The position numbers and the translations under genes are program-made. A model generated the notes under the pieces. It ran no database searches, was not told the origin of the DNA, and worked only from the letters and a program-made list of their open reading frames with translations. A DNA stretch of 25,451 nucleotides from CAZFER01 sp964517495 (lineage in GTDB: Bacteria > Hinthialibacterota > Hinthialibacteria > Hinthialibacterales > Hinthialibacteraceae): the NCBI GenBank assembly GCA_964517495.1, contig CAZFER010000086.1:1-25451 (forward strand), read 5' to 3'. Below are positions 1 to 7,357 of this stretch, in pieces. The stretch's first letter is position 1; each line of letters begins with the position of its first letter.

Positions 1-65
1 GAGCATCGGCTTCCAGCCGGTGCGTGTCAGCCCGGTTGAGACGCACCGGCTAGAAGCCGATGCTC
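1..65. repeat. Long intergenic palindrome (25-bp stem)
   Basis: Bases 1-25 pair with 41-65 in 24 of 25 positions (only C14/A52 fails), with a 15-base loop at 26-40. It may extend to the left of the window edge. The core GGCTTCCAGCC resembles the palindrome near 25276-25303, so it probably belongs to a family of palindromic intergenic elements. The right arm overlaps the first possible ATG (60) of the following gene, which argues for a later start for that gene. Confidence 0.8.
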
Positions 66-95
66 CCACCCTATAAAAAGGGTATGATCTCCATT

Positions 96-866
96 ATGAG
101 CTATAAATTTTACTTTTCAGGTTATATTGCAGGCATTATATTTTTATTGTTATGTGATGCGTATGCCCATCAACCTTTTCCTTCTTATATCAAGCGGGAT
201 GTGGAGTTTGCTCTAACACGAGGGAATCTTGATCTGGCATTGACGTTTACCTTTTTTAATGATGCCGCTTTATCCGAACGGCGGGAAATGGATTTAAACC
301 AGGATCAGATTATCTCTGATGAAGAGATGGATGCTTATCTAAAAAACATGCAAGCGAGGTGCTTGCAGTCCATCCAAGTTCTATTGGACAAACAGCCATT
401 GGAGATGCTGGAACTTTACTCACCTGAATGGGATCTCTTTGATGACCGGCGAGTTGCACCCTCCACATTCGTGATTCGCTTATTTTGGTTTACTCCATTA
501 GAGGAGACGGGAAAATCCAATCACGAACTGCTATTCGAAGATAATGCTTATCCTGCCAGTCCTGCAGTAATAGAAGGAAGATTTCGCTCAAATGATGGAT
601 GGGAACGAAAAGAGGATTCTCCTTTACAAATCGTATCCGCCAATTCCAATAATCAACCGCGGGTAATTTCTCTTAATGTGATTCATTCACATGGTAATGA
701 TAAATCGCAAATCAAAGAACTCATCAGTCATAGAATGAATAAAGATGCGCCTTTTGGGTTTCGGATTCTTTCAAATAGAGGGATGCTTTTTGCTGGTGGT
801 AGTGGCGTGCTTGTCATTGCCGTGATTGTTTACTTTTGCTATAAAGGTTTTAAACGAAAGGAATAA
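96..866 (+). CDS. Secreted EF-hand protein with C-terminal membrane anchor
   Basis: The protein has 256 aa from ATG 96. An in-frame ATG at 60 lies inside the upstream palindrome, and one at 84 has no spaced ribosome site. From ATG 96 a clean signal peptide begins (hydrophobic residues 9-20, likely cut after AYA at 22-24). Residues 66-77 form a canonical EF-hand loop, with D66, N68, D70, S74 and E77 as calcium ligands. The last 25 or so residues are one membrane helix followed by a basic tail (KRKE), so the bulk should face the periplasm or outside. The stop is 12 bases before the PHP hydrolase start and the two are probably cotranscribed. The N-terminal part (AH.PFPSYIKRDVEF) recalls extracytoplasmic domains of HupE/UreJ-like proteins, but I cannot assign a function. 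Exact start is uncertain. Confidence 0.75.
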   Translation: MSYKFYFSGYIAGIIFLLLCDAYAHQPFPSYIKRDVEFALTRGNLDLALTFTFFNDAALSERREMDLNQDQIISDEEMDAYLKNMQARCLQSIQVLLDKQPLEMLELYSPEWDLFDDRRVAPSTFVIRLFWFTPLEETGKSNHELLFEDNAYPASPAVIEGRFRSNDGWERKEDSPLQIVSANSNNQPRVISLNVIHSHGNDKSQIKELISHRMNKDAPFGFRILSNRGMLFAGGSGVLVIAVIVYFCYKGFKRKE

Positions 867-878
867 GGGAGGGTGTTT

Positions 879-3059
879 ATGTTTTCTTTATTGACGATAG
901 GAAAAACCATTTTTCGAGCAATGTTAACGATATGCCTTTTAATACTATTAAGTTCCCAGATTGCTTTGTCACAAAGCGAAATAAATAATGCCTATACACT
1001 GGCAGGTGAATTACTGAAAACCCACTCCTATCTATTGAATGACAATACCCGGGGAAAAATGGATAAAATCAACCGGCAACTGCGGGTAATTGATAAACAA
1101 CTGCAATTAAATGATTCTGCCAAGGATAAAGAGCAACTTCAAAATCAAGCAAAGGAGCTAATGCAAGATTTTAACGAAACCTTAGGCCAACTGGCACAGG
1201 TTGTTCGTATTCAAATAAACGGCCAAAGCGCTCTATTGCTTAACGACGAACCGGTGCAGTTTGAGGGGGATACTGGGGCATTGTTGTTAAAGATCAAAAT
1301 GGGTGACAATCCCGTACATTACTCCACGTTGAATCAAGACTATGGCGATGTGAATGAAGTGCGCCGATTAAGATTGGATATCGCCGCGAATGGAACCACA
1401 TGGGCGTTGGTGACTTTAAGTAGTGCACCAAAGCAAAAAGTCACCATGCCGATTGAACTGGCAATACCAGGCCGCTCTAACTTACGATCCCATGTCACGA
1501 TACAAACACCGGAATTTGGACGTTTAAAGGTAAGCGTATTATCTTCAGATACAGCCAAGCCTGTTCCTGCCATGATACGGCTGGTGTGGAAAAAGACCAG
1601 ACAAGACCGCAAACCACCCAATGCCATCGAAATCGCTCCACAAATGGACAGCCAGGGATCACCTTCAGGACGACGCATGGCGCAATTACCTGGAGATTTA
1701 AGCGGCCCTTATTGGTGTGTGCCTGGTCCCTTTGACATCATGGTACCACCCGGGGAATGGGAAATCATGATAAGGCGCGGAGTCGAGCATATACCCATCC
1801 ATGACACATTTTCAGTGGTTTCGGGTGAAACGGTAAATAAGACCTATCAACCTCACCGCTGGGTGGATATGCGTAAGCATGGTTGGTATTCGGGCGATGA
1901 ACATGTCCATGCACGGTTGACCAGTGATAGTGATGCCGAAAAGATCATGGCCTGGGTGCAAGCGGAAGATGTACATATGGCCAATATCGTCAAGATGGGG
2001 GATATCTATCGCACCTGGTTTGAACAGCGCGGCTGGGGACCGGAATACCGGGTGATCGATGGCGATTATGTGCTATCTCCCGGGCAGGAATGTCCCCGTA
2101 CACATCAGGAATTAGGCCACACCATCCATATGAACACCAAAAGCATGGTAAGGGATAATGATAAATACCTTTTATATGATTGGGTATTCAAAAAGGTCAA
2201 AGAGCAGGACGGCATATCCGGTTTTTGCCATGTATTGTTCAACATGTTTGAAGTCCATCGGGGGATGGCTCTCTTCATCCCCAGCAAAATGGTGGATTAT
2301 ATCGAAATTATGCAGTTTAAACAAATGAACACTGATTTGTATTATGAATTCCTTGATTTGGGTTTCAAACTCACCGCTGGAGCAGGTTCGGATGTGCCCT
2401 GGGGAGGAACGGTGGGTGAAGTACGTATGTATGGTTATTTAGGCGAGACCTCCTTCTCTCCCGATGCCTGGTTTGAATCAGTACGGAGAGGGCGAGTTTT
2501 CGTGACCAACGGTCCGATGATTGACTTTCGGGTAAATTCTGCATTTCCAGGCGATGAACTTACGGTTAATGGAAACGAATCACTACAAGTTAATGCGCGT
2601 GTTTGGGGACATCCGGATCGATTTGTTCCAACGGAATTGGAGATTCTCTCACAAGGCGAAGTAATCAAGCGGATTGAACCAACAAGCAATCAACAATGGG
2701 AATTACGAGTGGATTTTGAAATACACGCCGAAAATGGCAAGTGGATTGCGGCCCGTGCCAAAGGCAGCGATGGCTCGTATGCCCATACTACCCCCGTATA
2801 TGTGGTTCGGCCCCCATTTCGTTTTTGGGATTTAAAGGATGTGGACCGTCTCATCGAGAAACGCATGGCCAGTTTGCAGGAAGTGGAAGACATGGTCAAA
2901 CGCTATGAGCAACGTATCGAAAATGGTGAAGGGCGATCAGATTATGGATTGGCCCAATTTGCCAAACAAGGCCCTCAATTGCAAAAACGAGTCGAAGACG
3001 CCCGGGCTTTTTATCGGGATTTACGGAAAATCGCTGAAAGCGAACGTAAGAGCCTTTAA
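879..3059 (+). CDS. Exported CehA/McbA-like PHP-domain metallohydrolase
   Basis: The protein has 726 aa. I chose ATG 879 over GTG 873 because AAGGGAGGG at 865-873 is correctly spaced from it. A signal peptide with hydrophobic core (LTICLLILL) precedes a helical segment (about 30-95) and beta-rich domains. The PHP-like metal site starts with D340-E-H342-V-H344, and a second conserved stretch GSDVPWGGTVGEV lies near 503-515. H342/H344 and D505 are likely metal ligands by analogy to the CehA/McbA family of PHP hydrolases (carbaryl hydrolase-type and related phosphoesterases). The C-terminus (about 645-726) is helical and charged. The substrate is unknown. It sits 12 bases after the EF-hand gene, suggesting a two-gene extracytoplasmic system. 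Family assignment is from motifs only. Confidence 0.8.
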   Translation: MFSLLTIGKTIFRAMLTICLLILLSSQIALSQSEINNAYTLAGELLKTHSYLLNDNTRGKMDKINRQLRVIDKQLQLNDSAKDKEQLQNQAKELMQDFNETLGQLAQVVRIQINGQSALLLNDEPVQFEGDTGALLLKIKMGDNPVHYSTLNQDYGDVNEVRRLRLDIAANGTTWALVTLSSAPKQKVTMPIELAIPGRSNLRSHVTIQTPEFGRLKVSVLSSDTAKPVPAMIRLVWKKTRQDRKPPNAIEIAPQMDSQGSPSGRRMAQLPGDLSGPYWCVPGPFDIMVPPGEWEIMIRRGVEHIPIHDTFSVVSGETVNKTYQPHRWVDMRKHGWYSGDEHVHARLTSDSDAEKIMAWVQAEDVHMANIVKMGDIYRTWFEQRGWGPEYRVIDGDYVLSPGQECPRTHQELGHTIHMNTKSMVRDNDKYLLYDWVFKKVKEQDGISGFCHVLFNMFEVHRGMALFIPSKMVDYIEIMQFKQMNTDLYYEFLDLGFKLTAGAGSDVPWGGTVGEVRMYGYLGETSFSPDAWFESVRRGRVFVTNGPMIDFRVNSAFPGDELTVNGNESLQVNARVWGHPDRFVPTELEILSQGEVIKRIEPTSNQQWELRVDFEIHAENGKWIAARAKGSDGSYAHTTPVYVVRPPFRFWDLKDVDRLIEKRMASLQEVEDMVKRYEQRIENGEGRSDYGLAQFAKQGPQLQKRVEDARAFYRDLRKIAESERKSL

Positions 3060-3109
3060 ATATTTAATTTAACGCACTGATTATGGTGCAATCTTCCCGC
3101 CTGCAACAC

Positions 3110-3137
3110 GATGTAGGACAGGGTGGAAACCTGCACC
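3110..3137. repeat. Degenerate copy of palindromic intergenic repeat
   Basis: This 28-base stretch matches the reverse complement of 25276-25303 at 24 of 28 positions. Both contain the TGTAGG.CAG..TGGAA.CCTGC pattern. It looks like a decayed copy of the same short palindromic element. Confidence 0.6.
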
Positions 3138-3160
3138 ACAAGATATGATTTGGACGGTAC

Positions 3161-3276
3161 AAAAAAAAGGCCCGATGCGAAATGGGGACACCGGGCTGGG
3201 GAGGAAAATGCGAAGAAAGACTTCGCGACATATTGTTTGTTTCTATCTATATTCTTTTACCGAGAATGACTTCTCG
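3161..3276 (+). ncRNA. Candidate structured RNA or leader with three hairpins
   Basis: After an A8 tract, GGCCCG (3169-3174) pairs with CGGGCT (3192-3197). Next GCGAAG (3210-3215) pairs with CTTCGC (3221-3226), and CGAGAA (3261-3266) pairs with TTCTCG (3271-3276). A GGGGAGG purine tract and ATG 3208 lie between hairpins one and two. There is no strong gene directly downstream (the next starts at 3766). I do not recognise an Rfam family; the call rests only on hairpin density in an otherwise unstructured spacer. Confidence 0.3.
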
Positions 3277-3765
3277 TGTATATATCTTTATTATCAATTT
3301 CATTCTTTTTATACGCAGGTGCTGTGCCAATTTTTGTTCATGCAACCTTTAAAGTGTGCCCATTTATTTCTAAGTCCCCAAAAATGAGAATGTTATGAAT
3401 ATTAAAGTTTTTGTGTTTCTTCCTATCTGTAACATGTTATAAATAATTTGTTAAGTTTATGGACTTTATCAGAAATATAACCGCTGATTTTTTGCCAGAT
3501 ATATAGTTCAAAATAAGACAAACCGTTCAGTATGAAACATCATTTTTAGATAGTGTTCAGGTTGAAAAACTGTGGGGCAAGTTTCGGATTTAAAAGAAGT
3601 TATACGGTTTTTCGATGGACATTCTTTCGAATGAATTTAGGTATTTATTGATAGTGCTGATAGCGAATAAACAAATACCAACCATTCTTTAGTATGACAC
3701 TTTTATAATCTTCAGAATGAACGTATAATAGATAAAACACCATTCATAACTTTAATGGATGAATC

Positions 3766-4665
3766 ATGCAGGAAGAACTTCGTTCACGTATAGAAATACT
3801 TGCCAACGGTGAAAGCTCAAAGATCCTTTCAGAATTGAAGAAGGAAGGGGCGAATGTAAAGAAATTGATCAAGGATCATACCTCCAAAAGCCCTAACCTA
3901 ACCCAAACTTCTAGGAACATTACATTTGAGATCAATATGACCATTACAGCAGCGGAAAAAAACGGGGGGCCGTTGGAACGATTGATGAAGCGAATTCAAT
4001 TGATTGAATCAAAATCAACAATACGGCGATACATGCAACTTTCAAAAGATGTTGAAAAAGTAACCTCTCCCCGTGAATATGGTTCACTGAACCGTGAATT
4101 ACAACATCTAAAAGCGCAAAATTCCAAAGATCTATCGGATTTAACTTCAATGCGTCAACAGGCATTTGTCCATCGTATCAAAATGATTGAGTGTTGGAAG
4201 GCCATATTAGCATCTGAAATAAAAGTGTTGAAGGAAATTAAGGATGTCCTCTCACAAAAGGTAATGTCAAAAGCCAAAGAGTCTAACGATGAGAAAGTCC
4301 TGGAATTTATCCAAAATAAATTGAAAGAGTTAGAGGCCAATCCATCCAATCTGGAAATGTCTAAACTTGGCAAGACCGATTTGTTTAAGAGTAATGTTGA
4401 TACATTAAGACGTATGATTCTGGGTCAACTGAATGAGGTTGTTCAATTAGGAAAAACATTGATTGAAAAAAGGCATGCATATGATACGTTGCAAAATGTT
4501 GTAACTGAAATGAAAAGTGAGTTGCCTGAAGAATCTTTAAGGGAATTGGGAGAAGCCCCTGCTAAACCAACGATTCCTCAAAAATCCACATCCAAATTAC
4601 CTGATCCCCAAAAAGTGGAAAAGAAATCCGCAGCCCGTATGGTTTATACCAATAATAAAGAATAA
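3766..4665 (+). CDS. Uncharacterised cytoplasmic coiled-coil protein
   Basis: The protein has 299 aa and is not recognised. It has no signal peptide or membrane segment. It is mostly helical, with heptad-like charged and hydrophobic spacing across about 85-255 (two or more long coiled coils likely), followed by a Pro/Lys/Ser-rich disordered tail from about 262. The composition is highly charged (Lys and Glu). Ribosome-site support for ATG 3766 is weak (GGATG upstream). It stands alone between two gene-poor spacers, with no operon partner to suggest a role. A structural or scaffold role is possible but is only an inference. Confidence 0.65.
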   Translation: MQEELRSRIEILANGESSKILSELKKEGANVKKLIKDHTSKSPNLTQTSRNITFEINMTITAAEKNGGPLERLMKRIQLIESKSTIRRYMQLSKDVEKVTSPREYGSLNRELQHLKAQNSKDLSDLTSMRQQAFVHRIKMIECWKAILASEIKVLKEIKDVLSQKVMSKAKESNDEKVLEFIQNKLKELEANPSNLEMSKLGKTDLFKSNVDTLRRMILGQLNEVVQLGKTLIEKRHAYDTLQNVVTEMKSELPEESLRELGEAPAKPTIPQKSTSKLPDPQKVEKKSAARMVYTNNKE

Positions 4666-4730
4666 CACAGACTACGCTCGCCACCCCTTCATTTTGAATT
4701 GTTGTATTCACATTTGATTTTAAATCCTTT

Positions 4731-4748
4731 ATGATGTTTAAACATCAT
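4731..4748. promoter_or_regulatory. Perfect 18-bp palindrome upstream of sulfatase, possible operator
   Basis: ATGATGTTTAAACATCAT is a perfect palindrome located about 90 bases before the sulfatase start. A second near-palindrome follows: AAGGTGAT at about 4755-4762 with ATCATCTT at about 4771-4778 (7 of 8 pairs). The position and perfect dyad symmetry fit a dimeric regulator site, but no regulator is encoded nearby and no promoter boxes are clear. Confidence 0.35.
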
Positions 4749-4837
4749 GAGATCAAGGTGATTAAAAAAGATCATCTTACCCTTTATTCATATAAGTAAC
4801 TAATAACTGAGGGAATTTGGATTACGGGAGGTATTCA

Positions 4838-6349
4838 ATGACACTAAAGCGTAGTGACTTTTTAAAATTATTGGGGGTGGGAACGGCTTCGCTGGCTTTT
4901 CCAAATATGGCAGTGGGGAGTGAAAATCAAGAACGCCCCAACATTATTTTCATCTTTATGGATGACCACGCCTCTCACGCCATCAGCGCTTATGGATCAA
5001 AAATCAATCAAACACCGAACATTGACCGAATCGCCAATGAAGGGATGCGGTTTGATAATTGTTTTTGCACCAATTCCATTTGTGCCCCTAGCCGCGCTGT
5101 GATATTGACCGGCAAGCATAGCCACCTGAATGGGGTGATCGATAATCGCAAACGGTTTGATGGTTCACAAACAACCTTCCCGAAACTCTTGCAAAAAGCA
5201 GGATATCAAACCGCCATGATAGGGAAATGGCACCTGAAATCCGATCCAACTGGATTTGATTTTTGGAAAGTGTTGATTGGGCAGGGGCCATATTACAATC
5301 CACCGCTCAAAACACCGGAAGGCGTGGAAAAACATACGGGTTACACCACGGATATTTTAACAGATGTAACCTTGGATTGGCTAAAAACCAAACGCGATAA
5401 GAATAAACCATTTATGTTGATGTATCAGCATAAGGCTCCCCACCGCAATTGGCAGCCGGGACCGGATCATTTAACCATGTATGATGATAAAACCATTCCT
5501 GAACCGGCTACCCTTTTTGATGATTATTCCAACCGCACCAGCGCAACCAATACCCAAAAGATGACAATCGCTAACCACATGAATAAACGTGACTTAAAAC
5601 TGGTGCCGCCTGGGAACCTGACTGAAGAGCAGTTGGAAAAATGGAACGCGGCCTATGATCCCAAAAATGAGAAATTTGAAGAAGCGAATTTAAGCGGGGA
5701 TGAATTGGTTCGCTGGAAATATCAACGCTATATCAAGGATTACCTTCGATGTATTGCTTCAGTGGATGATAATGTGGGCCGGTTGTTGGATTATTTGGAT
5801 GAAACAGGCTTGGCGGAAAACACGGTAGTGATATACAGCTCGGATCAAGGTTTCTATCTAGGGGATCATGGATGGTTTGATAAGCGCTGGATGTATGAGG
5901 AGTCGTTGCGTATGCCCTTCATGGTACGTTGGCCTGGAGTCATTGAACCGGGTTCAACAAATGATGATTTAGTGCAAAACCTGGATTTTGCCGAAACCTT
6001 TTTGGATATTGCCGGCTCCAACATTCCAAAGGAGATGCAGGGGCAAAGCCTGGTACCTCTAATGAAGGGACAAACGCCGGGCGAATGGCGTGATTCGATC
6101 TATTATCACTATTATGAATTCCCTGGCGCTCATAGTGTACGTCGGCATTATGGCGTTCGCACTAAACGGTATAAATTGATTTATTATTATAACATCGACG
6201 AATGGGAACTATTCGATCTGCAAAGGGATCCGGAAGAACTGAATAGTGTGTATGACAATCCTACGTATGAGCCGGTAATCAAGCGGTTGAAAAAAGAGTT
6301 AAAACGCTTACGGAATAAATACAAAGTGGGAAAGGATACGAACAAATAG
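4838..6349 (+). CDS. Exported type I sulfatase (formylglycine-dependent)
   Basis: The protein has 503 aa from ATG 4838, preceded by GGGAGG; the in-frame TTG at 4817 overlaps that site and is rejected. An N-terminal signal (KRSDFLKLLG, then a hydrophobic stretch) is Tat-like but has RS in place of twin Arg. Metal-binding D42-D43 lie in FMDDHA. The C82-A-P-S-R motif is the Cys-type sulfatase signature, in which C82 is oxidised to formylglycine by a maturase not seen here. K130 and H132 (GKWH), D336 (SDQG) and K349 complete the expected active site. The overall pattern (TPNIDRIANEGMRFDNCF, DFWKVLIGQGPYYNP) is closest to N-acetylglucosamine-6-sulfatase-like S1 enzymes acting on sulfated glycans, although substrate cannot be fixed from sequence. 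It likely acts outside the cytoplasm. Confidence 0.92.
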   Translation: MTLKRSDFLKLLGVGTASLAFPNMAVGSENQERPNIIFIFMDDHASHAISAYGSKINQTPNIDRIANEGMRFDNCFCTNSICAPSRAVILTGKHSHLNGVIDNRKRFDGSQTTFPKLLQKAGYQTAMIGKWHLKSDPTGFDFWKVLIGQGPYYNPPLKTPEGVEKHTGYTTDILTDVTLDWLKTKRDKNKPFMLMYQHKAPHRNWQPGPDHLTMYDDKTIPEPATLFDDYSNRTSATNTQKMTIANHMNKRDLKLVPPGNLTEEQLEKWNAAYDPKNEKFEEANLSGDELVRWKYQRYIKDYLRCIASVDDNVGRLLDYLDETGLAENTVVIYSSDQGFYLGDHGWFDKRWMYEESLRMPFMVRWPGVIEPGSTNDDLVQNLDFAETFLDIAGSNIPKEMQGQSLVPLMKGQTPGEWRDSIYYHYYEFPGAHSVRRHYGVRTKRYKLIYYYNIDEWELFDLQRDPEELNSVYDNPTYEPVIKRLKKELKRLRNKYKVGKDTNK

Positions 6350-6445
6350 ACAGCAAGCAGGTCTGTGTGATATGATTAAGACCGTCGTAACATCTCAGCC
6401 CTATAAATTGGAAATAGAATTAAAGCTTATATTGGCCCCACTATT

Positions 6446-6469
6446 CCTCCCCCAAAAAAATGGGGGAGG
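6446..6469. repeat. C-rich/G-rich hairpin repeat
   Basis: CCTCCCCCA (6446-6454) pairs perfectly with TGGGGGAGG (6461-6469) across six A residues. The following TCTAGGAGGGGG resembles the tail of the related repeat at 6512-6555, so this is probably a diverged member of the same family. No T-tract follows, so a factor-independent terminator is not supported. Confidence 0.6.
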
Positions 6470-6511
6470 TCTAGGAGGGGGGGTAAAGGATTTACACTAC
6501 GTGTTCTTATC

Positions 6512-6555
6512 AACCCTCCCAAGCCTGGGAGGGGTTAGGGGAGGGTTGAAGGATT
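6512..6555. repeat. Intergenic repeat (G-rich hairpin), copy 1
   Basis: CCCTCCCA pairs with TGGGAGGG around an AGCC loop and is followed by GGTTAGGGGAGGGTTGAA. A close copy lies at about 18378-18417, also just after a coding region (hisH). Placement directly downstream of stop codons suggests a family of 3'-end palindromic elements. Confidence 0.65.
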
Positions 6556-6717
6556 AGCACACAATCTCGATTGATTAAGAAACTTTTGGGTAAAGCTCAG
6601 CAATCTTGGGATGGGAATGATGCTTCTAATCGCTGACCACTTAATGACCATCTTCTTTTGATTTTATATGTGTTGAATTTTACATGAAATGATTTGTTTC
6701 TTTGGAGGAAACAGGCC

Positions 6718-7335
6718 ATGCGAAGAGGATTTACCTTGATAGAATTGCTGATCGTGGTGGCAATTATCGGGATTTTGGCTGCGATTGCAGTCCCTAACTT
6801 TCTCAACGCCCAGACTCGGGCCAAGATTGCCAGGGTGCAGTCAGAGTTCAAAAGCGTGGAAACCGCCCTTGAAATGTATTACATGGAAACCGGAACCTAT
6901 CCTAATGTTGGCTGGCGTGGTTTTTCACGCCGCCCAAACGGATGGATTGGATTGACAACACCGGTACAATATATCAGTGCAGGTTCGCTGCACGATCCTT
7001 TCAAAACCAAAGCCATCCGCGCGATCGATCAGGATTCCAATACCTCGCTGGCACTGTATGAGTTAGGATGTGGCACTACTGATGCAGGACGAAACAGCAG
7101 CAGGGAAATGCCATTCGATGAGTGGTTTTTGAATTCACTTGGCCCTGATGTGGGTGCAGGTGGGCAGGATGATTTTGGTGATGATACGGGAAGTATGCAA
7201 AATTATCCATACTCGCAGTCCGTCATGCGTTACGATATGACCAATGGACTTCGCAGCAATGGTGATATTTATCGTTTTCGCGGAGGACAACCCGCCCGCC
7301 AGGTGGGAATGGTGGATGGTGAGCCTTGGAATTAA
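6718..7335 (+). CDS. Type IV prepilin/type II pseudopilin-like protein
   Basis: The protein has 205 aa from ATG 6718, with GGAGG at about 6704-6708. The class III prepilin signal is MRRG|FTLIE, cut after G4 with Phe at +1 and Glu at +5 (residue 9), followed by a hydrophobic helix of about 20 residues (LLIVVAIIGILAAIAVPNF). The region NAQTRAKIARVQSEFKSVETALEMYYMETGTYP is the conserved N-terminal alpha-1 part seen in GspG-like and environmental phylum pseudopilins. The C-terminal part is Gly/Asp rich (GPDVGAGGQDDFGDD). No other pilus or secretion gene is nearby, so it is one of the scattered orphan prepilins typical of these lineages. Its role in a pilus, secretion system or cell surface is open. 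Confidence 0.9.
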   Translation: MRRGFTLIELLIVVAIIGILAAIAVPNFLNAQTRAKIARVQSEFKSVETALEMYYMETGTYPNVGWRGFSRRPNGWIGLTTPVQYISAGSLHDPFKTKAIRAIDQDSNTSLALYELGCGTTDAGRNSSREMPFDEWFLNSLGPDVGAGGQDDFGDDTGSMQNYPYSQSVMRYDMTNGLRSNGDIYRFRGGQPARQVGMVDGEPWN

Positions 7336-7357
7336 TCGAGAATATCAATAATAACAT

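Larger units (their letters stand above)
3060..3765. other. Gene-free spacer of about 700 bases
   Basis: It holds a degenerate palindromic repeat relic (3110-3137), three closely spaced hairpins (3169-3276) and an AT-rich tract (about 3280-3765) with no recognisable gene. A 59-codon reading frame starts at ATG 3208 with GGGGAGG at 3198-3204. It has biased, Phe/Tyr/Cys-rich composition and I do not regard it as a supported gene, though a leader peptide is not excluded. Confidence 0.6.
6350..6717. other. Repeat-bearing spacer of about 370 bases
   Basis: It contains the C/G-rich hairpins listed separately (6446-6555) and otherwise AT-rich sequence leading to the prepilin ribosome site. I see no gene in it. 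Confidence 0.6.

Noticed and set aside
3161..3197. Factor-independent terminator on the - strand
   Set aside because: On the - strand a GC stem is followed by T8, but no - strand gene lies to the right that could use it; the nearest genes there run on the + strand.
3145..3387. 80-codon + strand open frame
   Set aside because: The composition (Phe, Tyr, Cys, His rich) is that of AT-rich non-coding DNA, and it overlaps the hairpins. Only the shorter version from ATG 3208 has a ribosome site, and it is not convincing.
4838..4870. Twin-arginine signal on the sulfatase
   Set aside because: The motif is K-R-S-D-F-L-K, lacking the second Arg of the twin pair. Export is likely but a Tat route is not firmly supported.
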